Assembly (NCBI GenBank): GCA_001873945.1
Contig: MNYI01000011.1
Span: forward strand, 1-7,070
Length of the DNA: 7,070 bases
Origin: Candidatus Desantisbacteria bacterium CG2_30_40_21
Lineage (GTDB): Bacteria > UBA9089 > CG2-30-40-21
Direction: 5' to 3'
The position numbers and the translations under genes were made by a program. The notes beneath the pieces were generated by a model that worked only from the letters and a program-made list of their open reading frames with translations, did not search any database and was not told where the DNA came from. Numbering within the stretch: the stretch's first letter is position 1; each line of letters begins with the position of its first letter. Shown here piece by piece: positions 1 through 6,963 of this stretch.

Positions 1-79
1 AAAATGGGGACAGCGCCCTATTTTTCTTCTAAAAATAGGGCGCTGTCCCCATTTTCTCGGGCGCTGTCCCCATTTTCTC
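1..79. repeat. GGGGACAGCGCCC-type palindrome plus 21-base tandem repeat, overlapping the end of neuB
   Basis: Bases 1-25 and 31-55 are perfect reverse complements (25-base arms) around the 5-base loop CTTCT. Bases 38-58 and 59-79 are two identical 21-base tandem units with core GGGCGCTGTCCCC; bases 1-18 are an inverted copy of the first 18 bases of the unit. Read on the minus strand, the 21-base unit encodes the seven-residue repeat ENGDSAR/ENGDSAL at the NeuB C-terminus, and the neuB stop codon (18-20) lies inside the left arm. The GC-rich stem flanked by A/T runs could also end transcription in either direction. It resembles dispersed REP-like palindromes of the kind mobilised by Y1 (RAYT) transposases; that is inference, as no transposase is present. 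The element may continue left of base 1. Confidence 0.9.
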
Positions 80-1082
80 CCCACACAATCGGTTCATCTT
101 CTGCAATATCAACCCTTGCCTTTTTGCCAATAATCAGGTCAATCTGTGCTGGCAGGATGCCAATGGCTGGTCTTTTCATACATATCATTTCTGAGGTAAT
201 TATTTCTCCTTGAGCAATAGCCCTTTTAGCTGTAATCCCTTTTCTAACCTGCTGGCGAGCCGTTATCTCAGAAGGGGTAATAACCTTTATTGCTTGTCCA
301 AGGCATTGTTCTGTCTCCCGTATTCTTTGCACTAATTCCTTTAGTTGTGCTGGTTCAACAGATGCCTTATGGTCAGGGCCAGGAAGTGTCGTATCCAAGG
401 TAAAGTGTTTTTCTATCACCCTTGCCCCAAGTGTAATAGCAACTATGGCTGCGGTTGTTCCAAGTGTATGATCCGAGTAACCAACTAATAATCCAAAGGC
501 ATGGCATAAACTCTGAATAACCATCAGGTTTGCCTCTTCAAAAGGGCAGGGATAGCTTGTTGTGCATTGCAAAAGGATAAGCTGGGGATTTTCTCTTCTG
601 ATTATCTCCACAGCCTCTGTTATTTCTTCCATGTTTGCCATCCCACATGAAAGCAGGATGGGTTTTTTCTTTCTGGCAATGTGTTCTAAAAGAGGGTGAT
701 TGGTCAATTCTCCGGAGGGTATCTTAAAGGCAGGCATTCCAAGGCGTTCAAGCATATCAGCATTTTCTTCGTCAAAGGGTGTTGAAAGGAAGATAATATC
801 CAATTTATGGGCATATTCTGAAAGGATAATGTGTGACTTGCGGGATAATTCCAAGCCTTGCAACATCCCAAAGACATCATTGGAAACAGCATTAGAAAGC
901 AGATTTTTTGTTGTAAAACTTTGAAACTTTATTGCATCACATCCGGCATCCTTAGCTACGGCAATCATCTGTTTAGCTATTTCTAAGGAGCCATTATGAT
1001 TAACCCCTGCCTCAGCAATGGTGAATACTGGATTATTTTCACCAATAATTTTATTTCCTATGGTTATTTGTGGTGATGACAT
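18..1082 (-). CDS. neuB: N-acetylneuraminate (sialic acid/nonulosonate) synthase, NeuB family
   Basis: This 354-residue cytoplasmic enzyme condenses phosphoenolpyruvate with an N-acyl amino sugar (ManNAc or a bacillosamine-type derivative) to form a nine-carbon acidic sugar. The N-terminal TIM barrel (about 15-270) shows the family motifs: IAEAGVNHNG with Glu24, IKFQ with Lys52, FKIPSGELTN with Lys120 and Glu125, GYSDHTLG with His205, and EKHFTLD with His226; the two histidines match the metal ligands of characterised NeuB. Residues about 280-334 form a SAF (antifreeze-like) domain with KRPAIGI. The FKIPSGELTN motif favours the NeuB/legionaminate-synthase side over PseI, but the exact sugar cannot be read from sequence. 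The ATG at 1082 follows AAGGGA on the minus strand. The family part ends near Trp334; the last 19-20 residues come from the repeat at 1-79 and are an odd extension. It is probably the last gene of the glycan unit, 122 bases after the DUF2723 gene. Confidence 0.93.
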   Translation of the reverse strand: MSSPQITIGNKIIGENNPVFTIAEAGVNHNGSLEIAKQMIAVAKDAGCDAIKFQSFTTKNLLSNAVSNDVFGMLQGLELSRKSHIILSEYAHKLDIIFLSTPFDEENADMLERLGMPAFKIPSGELTNHPLLEHIARKKKPILLSCGMANMEEITEAVEIIRRENPQLILLQCTTSYPCPFEEANLMVIQSLCHAFGLLVGYSDHTLGTTAAIVAITLGARVIEKHFTLDTTLPGPDHKASVEPAQLKELVQRIRETEQCLGQAIKVITPSEITARQQVRKGITAKRAIAQGEIITSEMICMKRPAIGILPAQIDLIIGKKARVDIAEDEPIVWGENGDSARENGDSALFLEEK

Positions 1083-1095
1083 TTTTATCCCTTTT

Positions 1096-1196
1096 AAGTA
1101 ACTACTCAGGCGCAGATGGACATTGATGGACGCTAATGGACGCTGATATTTTTTCTTTTACTATCTGCGCGTTCATCTGCGGCTAAATAGTTACTT
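1096..1196. repeat. Intergenic imperfect inverted repeat with 10-base tandem core
   Basis: The gap between the DUF2723 gene and neuB is almost filled by this structure. The arms 1096-1121 and 1171-1196 are reverse complements at 22 of 26 positions, including AAGTAACTA and CGCAGATG blocks. The loop begins with a 10-base tandem array: GATGGACATT (1115-1124), GATGGACGCT (1125-1134), AATGGACGCT (1135-1144), then GAT. The CGCAGATGAACGC-type wording resembles dispersed repeats I know from many environmental bacterial genomes (recollection, not a search). It lies in transcribed spacer, so it could fold in the mRNA and act as an attenuator or processing site. There is no U-tract typical of a strong terminator. 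I see no gene here. Confidence 0.8.
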
Positions 1197-1204
1197 CTTT
1201 TTCT

Positions 1205-3352
1205 TCATTGTCCCTGCACCATCCTCAAATGATTCATTGTCTCTTGAGAGGATGGATTGAGTCTAAGGCTTGTCTGAAGGGCATCAATGGCTTGTTGTTT
1301 TTCACCCTTAAAATGATAGCAAATACCAAGCAGGTCATAAACACTGGCATTGTTTGGATTGATACTCAATGCCTTTTGAAGATTAGAGATAGCCTCATCA
1401 TATTGTGCCATTTCGTAATTCGTTGTAGCCAGAGAGTACCATATTTCCACCTTATCCGCATGTATTCTTGCCCCTTCTTTCAGGATAGACAGTGCCTCGG
1501 TATATTTTTTTTGAGAATTATAGGCAAGGGCAAGGTTGGGGTAATAAGACACATTGTTTTTGTCAAATTTCATCGCTTTTTTTAGATAGCTGATTGCCTT
1601 TGGAAACTCGTTATTCTGAAGAGCATTTTGTCCCAGCCAGGCATAATAATATCCATAAACACCTGTAACCTCATTAGCCCAGACCTCCTTATAAATATGC
1701 GGGTCAAATATTCCACGATAGTTATATGTTAATTCTTCCCCTGTGCTCTTGCCTTGTAAACTGTACAAGATGCCCTCTTTTACAGCCTCCGGAGGCATTG
1801 GTGCATTTGCATCCCTTTGTGTAGCAAAGTCATGGGTGAAGTAAATCCGGAAGTCATTGGCATTATTATTGATAATATTAGAAAATATCTCGCTGTATGG
1901 CACGGTTGATTTGCAGGTCAATTGGACCTCAGGATAAAGCTTGAGCAGCCTGTCCACATACCATGGTCTGGTTAAAAACAAAACACTAAATACTGGTATA
2001 TCTAAACGGACATTTTCTACATATTGAAGATACCATAAGGGAAAAACATTGTAATCAACCTGATTAAACAACATTGCCTTTTCAGGCATATACCTTAAAA
2101 TATTCATCCCATAGTCATGGGCAAAGAAATAGCGACTTGCATCTGCCTGATGATAATATGAAGTCAGGGGAATGATTGGTAATAGAGTGAAGCAATATAT
2201 TGCTACCTTTTTTGCTGCCCCCTGTTCAATCCAATCATACACAGCCATTATCCCATATCCCAGGAGTATGGACATAACCATAAATGAGGGCAGATGATAT
2301 GATTCGTGGTCTATTAATCCCTGAATAACCTTTTGCAACCCAAGCGAATAGATTGTATTAGCCAAGAAGATAAGGATTAAAAATATCAAGATTTGCAAAC
2401 TATTTCGGTAAAGTTTCCATATTCCCAATAAGACAAGGGGCAAAAGATACAGGGTGAATTGCTTGCCTAAAAGATAAAAATGATAACCCCATGTTTCCCA
2501 TGCTTGAGCAGGAGAGGAGGTTCCCTTAAACATGCTGTCCTTGTAGATTCCACCAGTGATAAGCCGCAAAAAGCTGGTGATGGTAGTAGGTTCTCCCCAG
2601 TCAATCAAGGGATGGCAAAACCCACGAATAGGCAGATACACATAGGGAAGCATACCCAAAAAGAAGAATAAGGTCATTCTGCCCATAGTATGAACGGAAA
2701 ATAAGGCTTTTCTGTCTATTGACCAGATCAGATAACATATTGCCGGAAAAAGGGTAATGATTAAGAGATGATTGGTAAAGGCAAGCCCATAGACAAATGC
2801 CCCAAGATACAGATGAAATGGTTTTCTGGTCTCACGCCAAACAAGCAGGGTGAGAATAACTAAAGCGGCAAAAGTAGCATAAAGCGAATAGACATCTGCT
2901 ATCTGCGATACCCTGAAATGAGTAAAGGAAAAAGCAAAAGCACCTGCCCCAGCAATAGATATTACTACCTTTCTGGTTAATTTAAGCAGGCAAAAATAAA
3001 CCAGCATTACGGCTAAAGCACCGGAGATACAAGGCAAAAGATTAACCCGCATCCCAATGTTTGATAGGGGAAGGTAGGTAAGTAGATGCCCAAGCATTGT
3101 CCATGTAGGATACCCTGTGGGATGGGCAATACCCAGTGTATAGGCACAGGTAATAAAATCACCACTATCACTAAACCCGATAGTAGGAGTAACCACATGG
3201 AGATAGCACCCAAGAACCCCAAGAAAAAGCAATATCCCCCACAGGTATTCCCTGCCCTTTATCGGAATTGTCTCAACTGCTTGTTCCTGTGGCATCCATG
3301 ATTTTTCTGTTTTTCGTAATGTTTTTGGTTTTTGTTTTGTTTTTTTTGTCAT
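1205..3352 (-). CDS. DUF2723 (TMEM260-like) polytopic membrane protein with C-terminal TPR domain; probable GT-C-type glycosyltransferase
   Basis: This is a 715-residue protein. A basic N-terminus (KKTKQKPK) precedes about eleven hydrophobic segments between residues 35 and 400. DUF2723 hallmarks are present: TPTIGFSDSGDF (Asp62, Asp65) in the first loop, LGIAHPTGYP (77-82), MRVNLL (101-106), ADVYSLYA (152-159) and PLIDWGEP (248-255). The segment 405-565, with NQVDYNVFPLWYLQYVE, matches the soluble part that usually follows the helices. Four TPR units fill about 567-702, each with an aromatic/Ala pattern ending in P-N-N or similar. Eukaryotic TMEM260 is a protein O-mannosyltransferase; bacterial members are thought to be lipid-sugar-dependent GT-C enzymes, so transfer of a sugar to a protein or glycan at the inner membrane is inferred. 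The ATG at 3352 has only a weak GGA upstream; Met20 is a possible alternative start. It lies 86 bases after the ligase gene and is probably co-transcribed with it. Confidence 0.88.
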   Translation of the reverse strand: MTKKTKQKPKTLRKTEKSWMPQEQAVETIPIKGREYLWGILLFLGVLGCYLHVVTPTIGFSDSGDFITCAYTLGIAHPTGYPTWTMLGHLLTYLPLSNIGMRVNLLPCISGALAVMLVYFCLLKLTRKVVISIAGAGAFAFSFTHFRVSQIADVYSLYATFAALVILTLLVWRETRKPFHLYLGAFVYGLAFTNHLLIITLFPAICYLIWSIDRKALFSVHTMGRMTLFFFLGMLPYVYLPIRGFCHPLIDWGEPTTITSFLRLITGGIYKDSMFKGTSSPAQAWETWGYHFYLLGKQFTLYLLPLVLLGIWKLYRNSLQILIFLILIFLANTIYSLGLQKVIQGLIDHESYHLPSFMVMSILLGYGIMAVYDWIEQGAAKKVAIYCFTLLPIIPLTSYYHQADASRYFFAHDYGMNILRYMPEKAMLFNQVDYNVFPLWYLQYVENVRLDIPVFSVLFLTRPWYVDRLLKLYPEVQLTCKSTVPYSEIFSNIINNNANDFRIYFTHDFATQRDANAPMPPEAVKEGILYSLQGKSTGEELTYNYRGIFDPHIYKEVWANEVTGVYGYYYAWLGQNALQNNEFPKAISYLKKAMKFDKNNVSYYPNLALAYNSQKKYTEALSILKEGARIHADKVEIWYSLATTNYEMAQYDEAISNLQKALSINPNNASVYDLLGICYHFKGEKQQAIDALQTSLRLNPSSQETMNHLRMVQGQ

Positions 3353-3367
3353 GAATAATTATCCACT

Positions 3368-3473
3368 GTTACATCTGTAGCGACTCCAATATCCCTCGAA
3401 CATGCTGTTTCATCTGCCTTGTAACGCATACCACAGGGTTACATCGGTAGCGACTCCAATATCCCTCGAACAT
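3368..3473. repeat. Near-perfect 36-base direct repeat: duplicated 3' end of the ligase gene
   Basis: Bases 3368-3403 and 3438-3473 agree at 35 of 36 positions (T at 3376 versus G at 3446), with a 70-base period. The right copy is the genuine end of the upstream gene, encoding VRGILESLPM and its TAA stop. The left copy lies wholly in the spacer before the DUF2723 gene and would read VRGILESLQM plus stop. The 34 bases between them (3404-3437) show no second match. Because 70 is not a multiple of three, the copies are in different frames. This looks like a local duplication, or the surviving tail of a deleted paralogous gene. Confidence 0.93.
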
Positions 3474-5763
3474 ATGTATTCCCTGGTTCATGGCTCAGGA
3501 CGAATTCAAACTCTTCCCGAGCCTCCCTTATCTTTCCGCCCCTGAGCAAGGCTGCCCCAAGGTCAGTATGTACACTCGTATTGGAAGGCTCTATCTCAGC
3601 TATCCGCTTAAAACACATAGCAGAGGAGGTATATGCTCCCATGGAAAAATATATCTCTCCCAGTCGATGGAGTGCCCGAGAAAGATCTGGATTTACATCT
3701 AATGCCTTCTGATTCCACTGGATTGCCTTATCCATTTGTCCCATCTTAAAATATATATCACCAATTGTGCTCATGCACTGAAAGTCATCTGGAATTATCG
3801 AGAGAACACCTTTATACTCTCTGATAGCATCCTCATATTGGTTAAGCTTAGAATACAATGCCGCCATATTATTATGCGGCTCAGCAAAAACAATATTATA
3901 CTTCAATGCTGTCTTGTAAGACTTAAACGCCATCTGTTTATCCTGTTCTTTTCCATCCACATCATAGGCTAAGGCATAGATGGCACCCATGATATTATAA
4001 AAATAGCCATCATTTGGATTTAAGACAAAGGCATCGCGTATCCTGTTAAATGCCTTCTGTATCCACTCCTTTTTTTTATCCCTGTCTTCCATAGGGATAG
4101 ATGCAGCTTTTTTGTAGTAAGTAAAGGTAAGTTCCCCATAATAATGCCGTTCCAATGGATTGAATTTCATTGCCTGTTCATACATTTCCAATGCCCTATC
4201 CAGATTGTTCTCGTTAATAGCCCTCTCCCCCTCTCGAAAGCATATATCTGCCTTATACGGAAAACAGGCTAAATAGAAAAGAAAGACACCTACAACAATA
4301 ATTAAGCCGCTTAAGCCATATCTAACAGGAGAAATTTTCCCTCGCTGTTTTTTCATTTCTTGCGGCACAATAATATAGCCTGCCTTGACCATAGCCATCC
4401 CCATTAATGTCCAGAAAAGGATGGTAAATGAACAAACAGCAAAGGCAAAAAAACTCTGTGCATGATACGCCAGCACTGCCGCAGCAATACCTATGAGTAC
4501 TAATCGTTCATTGGCATCCTCCATTTTTCGACATGCCTTCCAACAAAGGAAGAAAAAGGAAAAAAACAACCAGAGATAAACACCCAATCCCACAAATCCA
4601 CGCATAACACCTATATCAAAGAATTCATTATGCGACCGATCATAATCAACATTATGCCCCTCCAGACTTTCCATGAGCAGGGTCTTGTATCTGGTATAAA
4701 CAAACTTCAGGGAATCCGGACCACACCCAAATACAGGATAATCAAACATAATATGAGCCGATCTTTCCCATATCTTGAGCCGATTCCCTGCCCCACCCGC
4801 AATCTCAGCCTTCTTTTCTCCTCCTGCGGTTTCTTTTATTTCAACTGTTGAGCTGATTCTCTCAAAGATAGAGTGGGGTCCAACAGAAGAGAACAATATA
4901 ATCAAACCGAAAATTGCACCTATAACACATAGCCGCACCCTATTTTCAAATAGTACCTTTTTCCATGTCATGGCACCAAACAAAATCATAGCCATAAATA
5001 AGCCCACCCATGGACCACGACTCATGGCATATATCTCACCGGCAAACGATAGGCAAAGTATAACCCCCAGACACCATACTCTTCCCTTTTCCCATGTCTG
5101 ACTCCCATTTGTAGAAGACATGGCAGCCTTTCCCTTTATCTTTTTCTTAGCAGGCAGTATCTGCCTTTGCCCTTGCCTGCTAAGAAAAAAGCCCAGTGCC
5201 AGAGGGATGGTCATGCAAAGATAGGCACCAAAAAAGATGGGATTGCCAAAGAAAGAAACAGCCCTATCCTTGACATCTGATGCCCAATTTGTGGGATCCA
5301 TGCCCAATTTTTGCATCACACCATAAATAGATGAGATAGTTGCCGCTGCAAAGATAACATAGATTGTCTTTTTGAATAAATCTTTTTTGTAAAGAAAGTT
5401 GGTAGCTACAAAGAAGAGAAGAATATAGCTTATAGTTGTGGTTAGCCCCTCATGCCGCTTATATGCCCCAACCAGACTTGTATAAGGATACACAGAGAAT
5501 ATCGTAGAGAGAATACTTGCCCAGAAAAAAGCCAATACTGGCGTGTCCAGTTTGCTCCGCACAAATACATGCCCAATAAGCACAGCCTTTACTAACCATG
5601 CGGTCAGGATAATTATAGAAAAAAACCGCAAGATGGCTACCTTGGTAGTATCAAAAACACCGCTGGCTTGCGGATCAAAATAGAGAGGAACGAATAGAAG
5701 AAGCCCCAAAAAGCCATATTCAATAATGGTATGACAGTATTTTTCTATTTTTTGCTCATTCAT
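3439..5763 (-). CDS. O-antigen ligase/polymerase (Wzy_C family) membrane protein with C-terminal TPR domain
   Basis: This is a 774-residue inner-membrane protein with about twelve hydrophobic segments. The Wzy_C (O-antigen ligase-like) core is shown by SRGPWVG (248-254), NRLKIWE (327-333), FGCGPDSLKF (345-354) and the large-loop motif RSHNEFFDIGVMRGFVGLG (376-394), in which Arg376 and His378 fit the catalytic Arg/His of the family. After a final helix (about 481-500), TPR units cover about 505-765, including LDRALEMYEQAMKFNP and YEDAIREYKGVLSIIP. Such proteins use undecaprenyl-diphosphate-linked glycan as donor and either polymerise it or ligate it to lipid A core or protein; which one applies here is open. 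The start at 5763 is supported by GGAG seven bases upstream (5771-5774). The cytosolic loop at residues 196-228 is basic and low in complexity and is partly encoded by an inverted repeat (5141-5189). It is the first gene of the likely glycan unit. Confidence 0.9.
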   Translation of the reverse strand: MNEQKIEKYCHTIIEYGFLGLLLFVPLYFDPQASGVFDTTKVAILRFFSIIILTAWLVKAVLIGHVFVRSKLDTPVLAFFWASILSTIFSVYPYTSLVGAYKRHEGLTTTISYILLFFVATNFLYKKDLFKKTIYVIFAAATISSIYGVMQKLGMDPTNWASDVKDRAVSFFGNPIFFGAYLCMTIPLALGFFLSRQGQRQILPAKKKIKGKAAMSSTNGSQTWEKGRVWCLGVILCLSFAGEIYAMSRGPWVGLFMAMILFGAMTWKKVLFENRVRLCVIGAIFGLIILFSSVGPHSIFERISSTVEIKETAGGEKKAEIAGGAGNRLKIWERSAHIMFDYPVFGCGPDSLKFVYTRYKTLLMESLEGHNVDYDRSHNEFFDIGVMRGFVGLGVYLWLFFSFFFLCWKACRKMEDANERLVLIGIAAAVLAYHAQSFFAFAVCSFTILFWTLMGMAMVKAGYIIVPQEMKKQRGKISPVRYGLSGLIIVVGVFLFYLACFPYKADICFREGERAINENNLDRALEMYEQAMKFNPLERHYYGELTFTYYKKAASIPMEDRDKKKEWIQKAFNRIRDAFVLNPNDGYFYNIMGAIYALAYDVDGKEQDKQMAFKSYKTALKYNIVFAEPHNNMAALYSKLNQYEDAIREYKGVLSIIPDDFQCMSTIGDIYFKMGQMDKAIQWNQKALDVNPDLSRALHRLGEIYFSMGAYTSSAMCFKRIAEIEPSNTSVHTDLGAALLRGGKIREAREEFEFVLSHEPGNTYVRGILESLPM
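5141..5189. repeat. Perfect 16-base-arm inverted repeat inside the ligase gene
   Basis: Bases 5141-5156 (TTTTTCTTAGCAGGCA) and 5174-5189 are exact reverse complements separated by 17 bases. A competing inner hairpin GGCAG-TAT-CTGCC sits at 5153-5165. The structure encodes roughly residues 192-208 of the ligase protein, spanning the end of a membrane helix and a basic, glutamine/lysine-rich loop (SRQGQRQILPAKKKIKGK). It may be a small palindromic element absorbed into the reading frame at a tolerant loop, or a coincidence of low-complexity codons. Confidence 0.85.
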
Positions 5764-5779
5764 TTTTATACTCCAGACT

Positions 5780-5809
5780 TCTATAATTTCTACTATGTTA
5801 ATATGTAAA
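5780..5809 (-). promoter_or_regulatory. Possible sigma-70-type promoter for the glycan genes
   Basis: On the minus strand, TTTACA (5804-5809) and TATAGA (5780-5785) are spaced by 18 bases and lie just upstream of the GGAG ribosome site (5771-5774) of the ligase gene. The match to the -35/-10 consensus is moderate and the region is AT-rich, so chance is a real possibility. If true, the transcript leader would be very short. Confidence 0.3.
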
Positions 5810-5826
5810 AGGTATAGGAAATCGGC

Positions 5827-5860
5827 AAATTAGAACTTTCGTCGACAAAGTCGCTAAATT
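5827..5860. repeat. Imperfect hairpin downstream of rhuM, possible weak terminator
   Basis: AAATTAG-AACTTT (5827-5839) can pair with AAAGTC-GCTAAATT (5847-5860), allowing one bulge, one mismatch and one G-U pair in the minus-strand RNA, around the loop CGTCGAC. It lies 20 bases after the rhuM stop and before the ligase promoter region, where a terminator would be expected. The stem is AT-rich and no clear U-tract follows, so termination is only a possibility. The rest of the 116-base gap shows nothing else I can support. Confidence 0.4.
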
Positions 5861-5879
5861 GGACATCAAACAAGTCAAT

Positions 5880-6914
5880 TTATCGTTTGGATTTTAAAAA
5901 TTTTTTAATCTGACGATCAAAGTCCGATTCAAATAATTTATCCTGAATTGGACGATATTTTTCAAACTCGCTTTCAGCAAAAGATCTTGCAACTTCCGCG
6001 GTGACTTTACCGGCATTTTGCAATATATCTGCATCATTAAATTTCAAAAAAGCATTGAGCTTTTCCGACCAATCCGCCATTGTCATCGGAATTCCTTTTT
6101 CCGCTTGGCTTTCAGCATAATCAAGATACATGGTTACAATCCTATTTAAGAATTTTATCTCTTTTTCGTTTAGGTAATTCTTTGCAATCACCACATCTGA
6201 TTTCAGTATTTTTCCGTCGGGGGCTTTTTTCCAAGTCGTAAGCCCCATAAAGTCTTTTTTATGATCAGCTCTTTTAGTGATCAATTCTGATGCGGTATAT
6301 CCATGTGTGGCAAAATGCAATTTGTTTTGAACGGCAGCAAAAAAATCTTTAGTAGTCGGCGAATTGAGGTCATAATCAATAGCAGTAGCATAAATATCAG
6401 TAATTTGCTGATAAAAATTTCTTTCACTCTCTCGAATATCGCGAATTTCAAGAATTAAATCTTTGAAATATTGTTTGCTGAGATAAGCTCCATTTTTGAG
6501 CCTTACATCATCTAAAACATACCCGCGAATAGCAAAATCTTTCAGGACTTGATTTGCCCATATGCGAAAATTTGTTGCTCTTTCGGAGTTGACGCGAAAT
6601 CCAATAGCTATAATTCCTTCCAAATTATAGTGCTCAATGTCTCGTGAAACTTCTCTATTTCCTTCTTTTTGAACTATTCGAAAATTTCGAATAGTTGACT
6701 CCGGCGATAGCTCTCTTGCTTTAAAAATTTCCTTAAGGTGATAGTTTATGGTGTTAATTTCTACATCAAAAAGTTTGGCAATGAGTTTTTGAGTGAGCCA
6801 TACATTTTCATCTTCTACTCGCACCTCGATTCCTTCCTCATTAGCCTGAGAAGTAAAAATAAGAAATTCTGCCGTAGAATTGCGAATAATAAGTTTTTTA
6901 TTATTTTTTGTCAT
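5880..6914 (-). CDS. rhuM: RhuM family protein (Virulence_RhuM domain)
   Basis: This 344-residue soluble protein is full length for the RhuM family, named after a gene of Salmonella pathogenicity island 3 and common in accessory regions; its biochemical role is not established. Residues about 36-64 (VWLTQKLIAKLFDVEINTINYHL) look like a winged-helix/HTH DNA-binding part. They are followed by the family motif STIRNFRIVQKEGNREVSRDIEHYNLEGIIAIGFRVNS (73-110), a segment similar to phage antirepressor-type proteins. The C-terminal half holds KLHFATHGYTASELI..RADHKKDFMGLTTW (198-228), typical of RhuM. No signal peptide or membrane helix is seen. The start at 6914 has GAGGT (minus strand, 6929-6933) fourteen bases upstream, which is rather far. 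No convincing promoter is visible. The gene is visibly more AT-rich than the glycan genes and lies beside a large palindrome, which suggests acquisition by transfer. A role in DNA binding or regulation is inference. Confidence 0.9.
   Translation of the reverse strand: MTKNNKKLIIRNSTAEFLIFTSQANEEGIEVRVEDENVWLTQKLIAKLFDVEINTINYHLKEIFKARELSPESTIRNFRIVQKEGNREVSRDIEHYNLEGIIAIGFRVNSERATNFRIWANQVLKDFAIRGYVLDDVRLKNGAYLSKQYFKDLILEIRDIRESERNFYQQITDIYATAIDYDLNSPTTKDFFAAVQNKLHFATHGYTASELITKRADHKKDFMGLTTWKKAPDGKILKSDVVIAKNYLNEKEIKFLNRIVTMYLDYAESQAEKGIPMTMADWSEKLNAFLKFNDADILQNAGKVTAEVARSFAESEFEKYRPIQDKLFESDFDRQIKKFLKSKR
6672..6696. repeat. Perfect 25-base palindrome within rhuM
   Basis: AACTATTCGAAA (6672-6683) and TTTCGAATAGTT (6685-6696) are exact reverse complements around one central base. 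The site encodes the conserved TIRNFRIVQ stretch (residues 74-82) through a symmetric choice of ATT-CGA and CGA-ATA codons. It could be an operator-like binding site for a dimeric protein, or chance. Confidence 0.85.
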
Positions 6915-6963
6915 AGTATTTTTTGGTTACCTCATATATACTCAAGTGGGGCATAAATTACGA

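Noticed and set aside
38..79. Tandem 21-base units considered as a CRISPR fragment.
   Set aside because: The units are directly adjacent with no spacer between them.
18..1082. Assignment of the synthase as pseudaminate synthase (PseI).
   Set aside because: The FKIPSGELTN motif and overall pattern fit NeuB/legionaminate synthases better, though the exact substrate remains open.
1785..1796. The perfect 12-base palindrome GCCTCCGGAGGC in the DUF2723 gene.
   Set aside because: Six-base arms with no loop are expected about once or twice in 7 kb by chance.
3369..3413. A 14-codon minus-strand ORF (MKQHVRGILESLQM) formed by the duplicated segment, with AAGG just upstream.
   Set aside because: The ribosome-site spacing is only three bases and the coding content is simply the copied ligase tail; it is better explained as a duplication scar.
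5782..5787. A plus-strand TATAAT between the ligase gene and rhuM.
   Set aside because: No plus-strand gene follows it and the spacer is AT-rich.
6220..6246. Hairpin GGGGCTT...AAGCCCC followed by AT-rich sequence, terminator-like.
   Set aside because: It lies in the middle of the rhuM coding sequence with a 13-base loop; the seven-base arms are compatible with chance.
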